Below are positions 59,588-64,000 of a DNA stretch of 64,000 bases, one piece after another. This stretch comes from Pseudomonas sp. PB101 (lineage in GTDB: Bacteria > Pseudomonadota > Gammaproteobacteria > Pseudomonadales > Pseudomonadaceae), in the NCBI RefSeq assembly GCF_009764265.1, contig NZ_RWIR01000060.1:62001-126000 (forward strand). The letters run 5' to 3'. A program made the translations under genes and the position numbers. A model generated the notes under the pieces. The model was not told where the DNA came from, made no database searches, and saw nothing but the letters and a program-made list of their open reading frames with translations. Within the stretch, counting starts at the first letter, position 1. Each line of letters begins with the position of its first letter.

Positions 59588-60781
59588 ATGACTGCCCCCT
59601 TGAGTGCGATCAAAGTGATCGAGATCGGCACGCTGATCGCCGCGCCGTTTGCGGCGCGCATGCTGGCCGAGTTCGGCGCCGAGGTGATCAAGATCGAAGC
59701 CATGGGCCAGGGTGATCCCCTGCGCAAATGGCGCAAGCTGCACGAAGGCACCTCGCTGTGGTGGTACCTGCAATCGCGCAACAAGAAGTCCCTGGCGCTG
59801 AACCTCAAATCCCCCGAAGGGATCGGGCTGGTCAAGCAACTGGCGACCAGCGCCGATGTGCTGATCGAGAACCTGCGCCCCGGCGCCCTGGAGAAACTTG
59901 GCCTCGGTTGGGACGTGTTGCACGCGCTCAATCCCAACCTGACGCTGGTGCGGATCTCCGGTTACGGCCAGACCGGCCCGTACCGCGATCGTCCGGGTTT
60001 CGGTGCCATAGGCGAGGCCATGGGCGGCATCCGCTACACCACCGGCACGCCCGGTTCGCCGCCGGCTCGGGTCGGCGTGAGCCTCGGCGACTCCCTGGCT
60101 TCGCTGCATGCGGTGATCGGTGCACTGATGTCGCTGCTGCGGGTCAAGACCGGGCAGGGCGGCGGGCAGATCGTCGATGTGTCCCTGGCCGAAAGCGTGT
60201 TCAACGTCATGGAAAGCCTGGTGCCGGAATACGACATGCTCGGCCATGTGCGTGAACGCAGCGGTGGCGCCTTGCCCGGGATCGCGCCGTCCAACACCTA
60301 TCTGACCGCCGACGGCGCCTACGTGGTGATTGCCGGCAACAGCGATCCGATCTACAAGCGCCTGATGCACACCATCGGCCGCGCCGATCTGGCCGAGGCC
60401 GCGGAATTCGCCCACAACGACGGGCGTGCCGCCAAAAGCAATGTGCTCGACGCCGCCATCACCCACTGGACCAGCAGTTTGCCCATCGACGATGTCCTGG
60501 CTGCGCTGGAGGCCGCCGAAGTCCCGGCCGGGCGCATCTACTCGGTGGCCGATATCGTCGCCGACCCGCACTATCAGGCGCGGGACATGCTGCTCAATGC
60601 CGAGTTGCCCGGTGGCGCCACGGTGAAGATGCCGGGCATCGTGCCGAAACTCTCCGAGACCCCCGGTGGTGTTAACTGGTCCGGCCCGGGATTAGGCCAG
60701 CACACTGACGGTATCCTCGCGCAACTGGGCCTTACCGCTGCCGACATCGAGCGCCTGAAAGTCGAAGGAGTGGTGCAATGA
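59588..60781 (+). CDS. CaiB/BaiF-type (family III) CoA transferase
   Basis: This 397-residue enzyme moves CoA from an acyl-CoA donor to a carboxylic acid. Family III features: VIEIGTLIAAPFAARMLAEFGAEVIKIE at the start, the catalytic aspartate Asp168 in SLGDSLASLHAVIGAL, and GGGQIVDVSLAES. It overlaps the next gene (HMG-CoA-lyase-like) by four bases (ATGA), so the two act in sequence: activation of an acid, then cleavage. Confidence 0.9.
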   Translation: MTAPLSAIKVIEIGTLIAAPFAARMLAEFGAEVIKIEAMGQGDPLRKWRKLHEGTSLWWYLQSRNKKSLALNLKSPEGIGLVKQLATSADVLIENLRPGALEKLGLGWDVLHALNPNLTLVRISGYGQTGPYRDRPGFGAIGEAMGGIRYTTGTPGSPPARVGVSLGDSLASLHAVIGALMSLLRVKTGQGGGQIVDVSLAESVFNVMESLVPEYDMLGHVRERSGGALPGIAPSNTYLTADGAYVVIAGNSDPIYKRLMHTIGRADLAEAAEFAHNDGRAAKSNVLDAAITHWTSSLPIDDVLAALEAAEVPAGRIYSVADIVADPHYQARDMLLNAELPGGATVKMPGIVPKLSETPGGVNWSGPGLGQHTDGILAQLGLTAADIERLKVEGVVQ

Positions 60782-61704
60782 TCACCGATTATTCCGACAG
60801 CCTGATCGTGCAGGAAGTGTCCCCGCGCGACGGTCTGCAAATCGAGCCGACCTGGGTTGAAACCCACGACAAGATCGCTTTGATCGATCAGCTGTCGCAG
60901 GCCGGATTCAGCCGCATCGAAGCCGGTTCGTTCGTGTCGCCCAAGGCCATTCCGGCGCTGCGCGACGGCGAGCTGGTGTTCAAGGGCATCAACCGGCAGC
61001 CGGGGGTGATCTACGTCGCGCTGATCCCCAACCTCAAAGGCGCGCAACGGGCACTGGCGTGCAGCGCCGATGAGCTGAACCTGGTGATGTCCGCCAGCCA
61101 GACCCACAACCTGGCGAACATGCGCATGCGATGTGAGGATTCATTGGCCGCGTTCGGCGAGATCGTGCAGTTCGTCGGCGATAGCCCTGTACGGCTCAAC
61201 GCCAGCATCGCCACCACCTTCGGCTGCCCGTTCGAGGGCAAGATCGATGAGGACCGCGTACTGCAAATCGTCGAGGCCTATCAGGAGCTCGGTATCCGGG
61301 GCATCACCCTGGCCGACACCACGGGCATGGCCAATCCGCGTCAGGTCGACCGACTGGTTCGCCGGGTGCTGCAACGGGTCTCCCCGACGGACCTGACCCT
61401 GCATTTCCACAACACCCGCGGCCTTGGCCTGTGCAACGTGCTGGCCGCCTACGAAGCCGGTGCCCGGCGCTTCGACGCGGCCCTCGGCGGCCTCGGCGGC
61501 TGCCCGTTTGCACCGGGGGCGTCGGGCAACATCTGCACCGAGGATCTGGTGAACCTGTGCGATGAAGTCGGGATTCACACGGGCATCGATTTGCCTCTAT
61601 TGCTGAAACTGGCCCGAGGACTGCCGGCGCTGCTCGGTCACGAAGTACCGGGCCAACTGGCCAAGGCCGGACGCAACTGCGACCTGCACCCCGTGCCTTC
61701 CTGA
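60778..61704 (+). CDS. Hydroxymethylglutaryl-CoA lyase family protein
   Basis: This 308-residue TIM-barrel lyase has the expected metal/catalytic features: SPRDGLQIEPTWV with Arg17-Asp18, HFHNTRGLGLCN, and the Cys loop GGLGGCPFAPGASGN. It splits HMG-CoA or a related 3-hydroxyacyl-CoA to acetyl-CoA plus a keto acid. Coupled by four bases to a CoA transferase and followed by an MFS carrier. No 3-methylcrotonyl-CoA carboxylase genes adjoin, so it is not the leucine-pathway copy; HMG (meglutol), citramalate or a similar acid is more likely. Confidence 0.88.
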   Translation: MITDYSDSLIVQEVSPRDGLQIEPTWVETHDKIALIDQLSQAGFSRIEAGSFVSPKAIPALRDGELVFKGINRQPGVIYVALIPNLKGAQRALACSADELNLVMSASQTHNLANMRMRCEDSLAAFGEIVQFVGDSPVRLNASIATTFGCPFEGKIDEDRVLQIVEAYQELGIRGITLADTTGMANPRQVDRLVRRVLQRVSPTDLTLHFHNTRGLGLCNVLAAYEAGARRFDAALGGLGGCPFAPGASGNICTEDLVNLCDEVGIHTGIDLPLLLKLARGLPALLGHEVPGQLAKAGRNCDLHPVPS

Positions 61705-61718
61705 CACAACTCAAAAAA

Positions 61719-61810
61719 CTGTGGGAGCGAGCTTGCTCGCGATGGCGGCGGGTCAGTCGACATCGATGCTGGAGGTGACTCAGTCATCGCGAGCAAGCTC
61801 GCTCCCACAG
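61719..61810. repeat. REP inverted pair
   Basis: Arms of the GTGGGAGCGAGCTTGCTCGC subtype at 61719-61743 and 61786-61810 between the lyase and the MFS gene. Confidence 0.85.
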
Positions 61811-61890
61811 TAAAAGTTTTCACATAGCCCCTCTGAACCAGACAACAAAAACAATCGGACACCCACGGGAAGTCCGCCTGGAGAACCGCA

Positions 61891-63222
61891 ATGAGCCTGA
61901 ATGCACTGGAGGCGAGCGCGAGCCCGTCCGTTAGCCACGACACCGAAAAAGCCCTGGTCAGCAAAGTCGCCTGGCGCCTGATGCCGCTGATCATGGTCTG
62001 CTACCTGTTCGCCTTTTTCGACCGCATCAACATCAGCTTCGCCAAGTTTCAGCTGCAGACCGACCTGAGCCTGAGCGACACCGCGTACGGCCTCGGCGCC
62101 GGGTTGTTCGTGGTCGGTTATGTGATTTTCGAAGTACCGAGCAACATGATGCTGTACAAGGTCGGCGCCCGGCGCTGGATCGCCCGGATCATGATGTCCT
62201 GGGGCCTGGCCACGGCGGCCATGGTGTTCGTCAACAGCGAATGGCAGTTCTACACCCTGCGTTTCGTGATCGGCGCGATGGAGGCGGGTTTCGCTCCGGG
62301 CGTGCTGTATTACCTGACCCTGTGGTTCCCGCAGCACTATCGCGGGCGCATCACCTCGATGCTGTTCCTGTCGTCGGCGTTCGCCGGCCTGGTGGGCGCG
62401 CCGTTCTCGGGCCTTGTGCTGCAACACCTCGACGGCTTCATGGACATGCGCGGCTGGCACTGGTTGTTCCTGCTCGGCGGTGTGCCCTGCATCGGCCTCG
62501 GCCTGCTGGTGTTGACCCTGCTCAAGGACCGCATCGAAGACGCCCATTGGCTGACGTCTTCAGAGAAGACCCTGCTGGCCAGCCGCATCGCCCAGCATGA
62601 ACCGCACAAGAGCGGTGGTTCGCTGCTCGCCGCGTTGCGGATTCCGGGCTTCCTGACCCTCGGCCTGATCTACTTTCTGATTCAGGTGGCGTCCTACGGC
62701 CTGAATTTCTGGGCTCCGCAACTGATCCGCAGCGCCGGCACCGAGAGCCCGGTGATGATCGGCTTGCTGACCGCCATCCCGTACATCTGCGGTGCCATCA
62801 GCATGGTGGTGATCGGGCGCCTGTCCGATGCTTCCGGCGAGCGGCGCAAGTATGTCGCCGGCCTGGTAGCGGTCGGTGCGGTCGGGTTCTTCTGCGCGGG
62901 GATCTTCGCCAGCCACACGACCTTCCTGATCGTCGCGCTGGGCCTGCTGGGTGCCGGGATCATCGCCTCCATCCCGAGCTTCTGGACCCTGCCGCCGAAA
63001 CTGCTGGCCGGTGCCGGCGCGGGTGCGGCGGGCGGGATTGCGGTGATCAACACCCTGGGCCAGTTCGGCGGCATCGTCAGCCCGGTGATGGTCGGCCGGA
63101 TCAAGGACCTGACCGGCAGCACCACGCCGGCGCTGTATGTCATTGGTGTGTGTGCGCTGATTGCGGTGGCGCTGCTGCTGTGGGGGTTGCCGCAGAAGTT
63201 GCGCACACTCGACAAGGCTTGA
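61891..63222 (+). CDS. MFS anion:cation symporter (ACS family)
   Basis: This 443-residue carrier has the ACS-family N-terminus KVAWRLMPLIMVCYLFAFFDRINISFAK and the GAMEAGFAPGVLYYLTLWFP signature. This branch (tartrate, phthalate, hexuronate, 4-hydroxyphenylacetate types) imports organic anions. It ends the module and is the likely importer of the acid activated by the CoA transferase, unless separately controlled: a REP pair separates it from the lyase gene by 186 bp. Confidence 0.87.
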   Translation: MSLNALEASASPSVSHDTEKALVSKVAWRLMPLIMVCYLFAFFDRINISFAKFQLQTDLSLSDTAYGLGAGLFVVGYVIFEVPSNMMLYKVGARRWIARIMMSWGLATAAMVFVNSEWQFYTLRFVIGAMEAGFAPGVLYYLTLWFPQHYRGRITSMLFLSSAFAGLVGAPFSGLVLQHLDGFMDMRGWHWLFLLGGVPCIGLGLLVLTLLKDRIEDAHWLTSSEKTLLASRIAQHEPHKSGGSLLAALRIPGFLTLGLIYFLIQVASYGLNFWAPQLIRSAGTESPVMIGLLTAIPYICGAISMVVIGRLSDASGERRKYVAGLVAVGAVGFFCAGIFASHTTFLIVALGLLGAGIIASIPSFWTLPPKLLAGAGAGAAGGIAVINTLGQFGGIVSPVMVGRIKDLTGSTTPALYVIGVCALIAVALLLWGLPQKLRTLDKA

Positions 63223-63247
63223 TTGCTGCTGCGTCAGATGAATAGCT

Positions 63248-63324
63248 TTCGCGAGCAGGCTCGCTCCCACAGGGGAATTTGTGTCGGTCACAGATCCAAT
63301 GTGGGAGCGAGCCTGCTCGCGAAG
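63248..63324. repeat. REP inverted pair
   Basis: Facing copies of the GAGCAGGCTCGCTCCCACA subtype at 63248-63272 and 63300-63324. Confidence 0.85.
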
Positions 63325-63362
63325 ACTGACTGATAGCCGACATCTGACTTTCGGTTTTCACC

Positions 63363-63851
63363 TCAACCCGCCGTCGCCAAACCCTTGGCCGGTGCATCAA
63401 AAAACTGAATCAACACCACCCCGGCCATCAACAGCACCACCCCGAACACCTTGGGCAACGTGACCTGTCGCTCCATCAAGCCAAACCAGCCGAAGTGATC
63501 CAGCAGCAACGACGCCACCACTTGCCCCGCCAGCGCCAATGCCATGAACCCCGCGGCACCGAGCTTGGGCAACAGTACCAATGCCAGGGAAATAAAGATC
63601 ACCCCAAAAGCGCCACCCGCCCACATCCAGAGCGGCGCCTTGCTGATGAACGCCAGTGACGGCAGCGGCAATCGCATCGCAACGATGATCGGCAATAACA
63701 CCGCGACACTCACCAGCAACGAGGCGAGCGTCGCCCATAACGGATGGCCCAATCCGCGCCCCAGATTGACGTTGATCGCACTCTGAAACGGCACCACCGC
63801 CCCGGCGATCATCGCCAGCCCTATCAGACCGGCCCACTGCAACGTACTCAT
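63363..63851 (-). CDS. YdcZ/DUF606-type membrane protein (DMT-like half)
   Basis: This 162-residue protein has five hydrophobic helices: AGLIGLAMIAGAVVPFQSAIN, LWATLASLLVSVAVLLPIIVAM, LWMWAGGAFGVIFISLALVLLP, GFMALALAGQVVASLLLD and VFGVVLLMAGVVLIQFF. It is a half-size relative of DMT transporters that probably works as a dimer. QSAINVNLGRGLGHPLWA is the family signature. It diverges from the next LysR gene. Substrate unknown. Confidence 0.85.
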   Translation of the reverse strand: MSTLQWAGLIGLAMIAGAVVPFQSAINVNLGRGLGHPLWATLASLLVSVAVLLPIIVAMRLPLPSLAFISKAPLWMWAGGAFGVIFISLALVLLPKLGAAGFMALALAGQVVASLLLDHFGWFGLMERQVTLPKVFGVVLLMAGVVLIQFFDAPAKGLATAG

Positions 63852-63937
63852 GATCGATCTCCAACAGGTTTTGCTGGACTCTAGGGTATTCGTCGCGCAG
63901 ATTTAAATTCCGTTTTGTTATCCAGAACATGCAGCAG

Positions 63938-64000
63938 ATGAATGATCTTCGACGCATCGACCTCAACTTGCTGGTGATCCTCGACGCCTTGCTCGCCGAG
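63938..64000 (+). CDS. LysR-family regulator, first codons only (cut by window edge)
   Basis: From the ATG at 63938 the visible 21 residues are MNDLRRIDLNLLVILDALLAE, a standard LysR N-terminus; an ATG three codons earlier (63929) is the alternative. The gene continues past the window. It is divergent from the YdcZ-like gene and may regulate it. Confidence 0.75.
   Translation, partial: MNDLRRIDLNLLVILDALLAE

Overview
The window looks like a chromosomal segment of a fluorescent pseudomonad (Pseudomonas fluorescens complex). The reasons are: GC-rich codon use; a complete beta-ketoadipate (pca) locus of Pseudomonas type; a TtgABC/EmhABC-type RND pump with a divergent TetR repressor and a matching operator; ornithine-lipid genes olsBA; and about eighteen REP sites, mostly inverted pairs of GTGGGAGC...GCGAT-type elements, between genes. 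I see no rRNA, tRNA, CRISPR array, insertion sequence or origin. All statements come from reading the sequence. Family names rest on motifs and remembered family features, not on database searches.

Layout. 1-9 kb: a truncated MHYT-domain protein, a YkgJ-type cysteine-cluster protein, a spinster-like MFS carrier, rapA, three small genes (one probably ccoM, a 36-residue cbb3 oxidase subunit behind two ANR/FNR-type boxes), pitA and a small unknown gene. 9.5-22 kb: the pca locus (pcaR, pcaK, pcaIJF, pcaHG, pcaT, pcaB, pcaD, pcaC) and an OprD-type porin. GTTCGATAATCG boxes lie before pcaR, pcaK, pcaI and, in reverse, the porin. Together these genes take up protocatechuate or 4-hydroxybenzoate and convert protocatechuate to succinyl-CoA and acetyl-CoA. 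22-29 kb: the efflux operon and its repressor. 29-32.6 kb: an arsR-MFS-xenB operon and acpH. 32.7-35.3 kb: olsB-olsA and an acyl-CoA-dehydrogenase-like gene.

35.5-42 kb: a secreted serine hydrolase with a small Cys-rich partner, then an M20 amidohydrolase / MHS transporter / amidase / IclR module. 42-48.5 kb: YceI, a cardiolipin-synthase-like protein, periplasmic beta-glucosidase BglX, and a LemA-TPM-TPM cluster. 48.5-50.7 kb: a small phage-like control cassette (LuxR-type HTH, holin-like protein, CI-type repressor without a protease domain, Ogr/Delta zinc finger, unknown gene) with no structural phage genes. 50.8-54.7 kb: a methyltransferase, EamA carrier, DJ-1/PfpI protein, ribbon-helix-helix protein and YegP.

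54.7-64 kb: a DapA-like / class II aldolase pair divergent from an XRE-cupin regulator, a SIR2-like DUF4917 protein, and a LysR / CaiB-type CoA transferase / HMG-CoA-lyase / MFS module that may degrade 3-hydroxy-3-methylglutarate or a similar acid. The window ends with a YdcZ-type membrane protein and the first codons of another LysR gene.

Most of the window is ordinary core and metabolic DNA. The points most worth following are the ANR-controlled ccoM, the PcaR-type box before the porin, the phage-control remnant, the SIR2-like protein, and the palindromes controlling the small catabolic modules.
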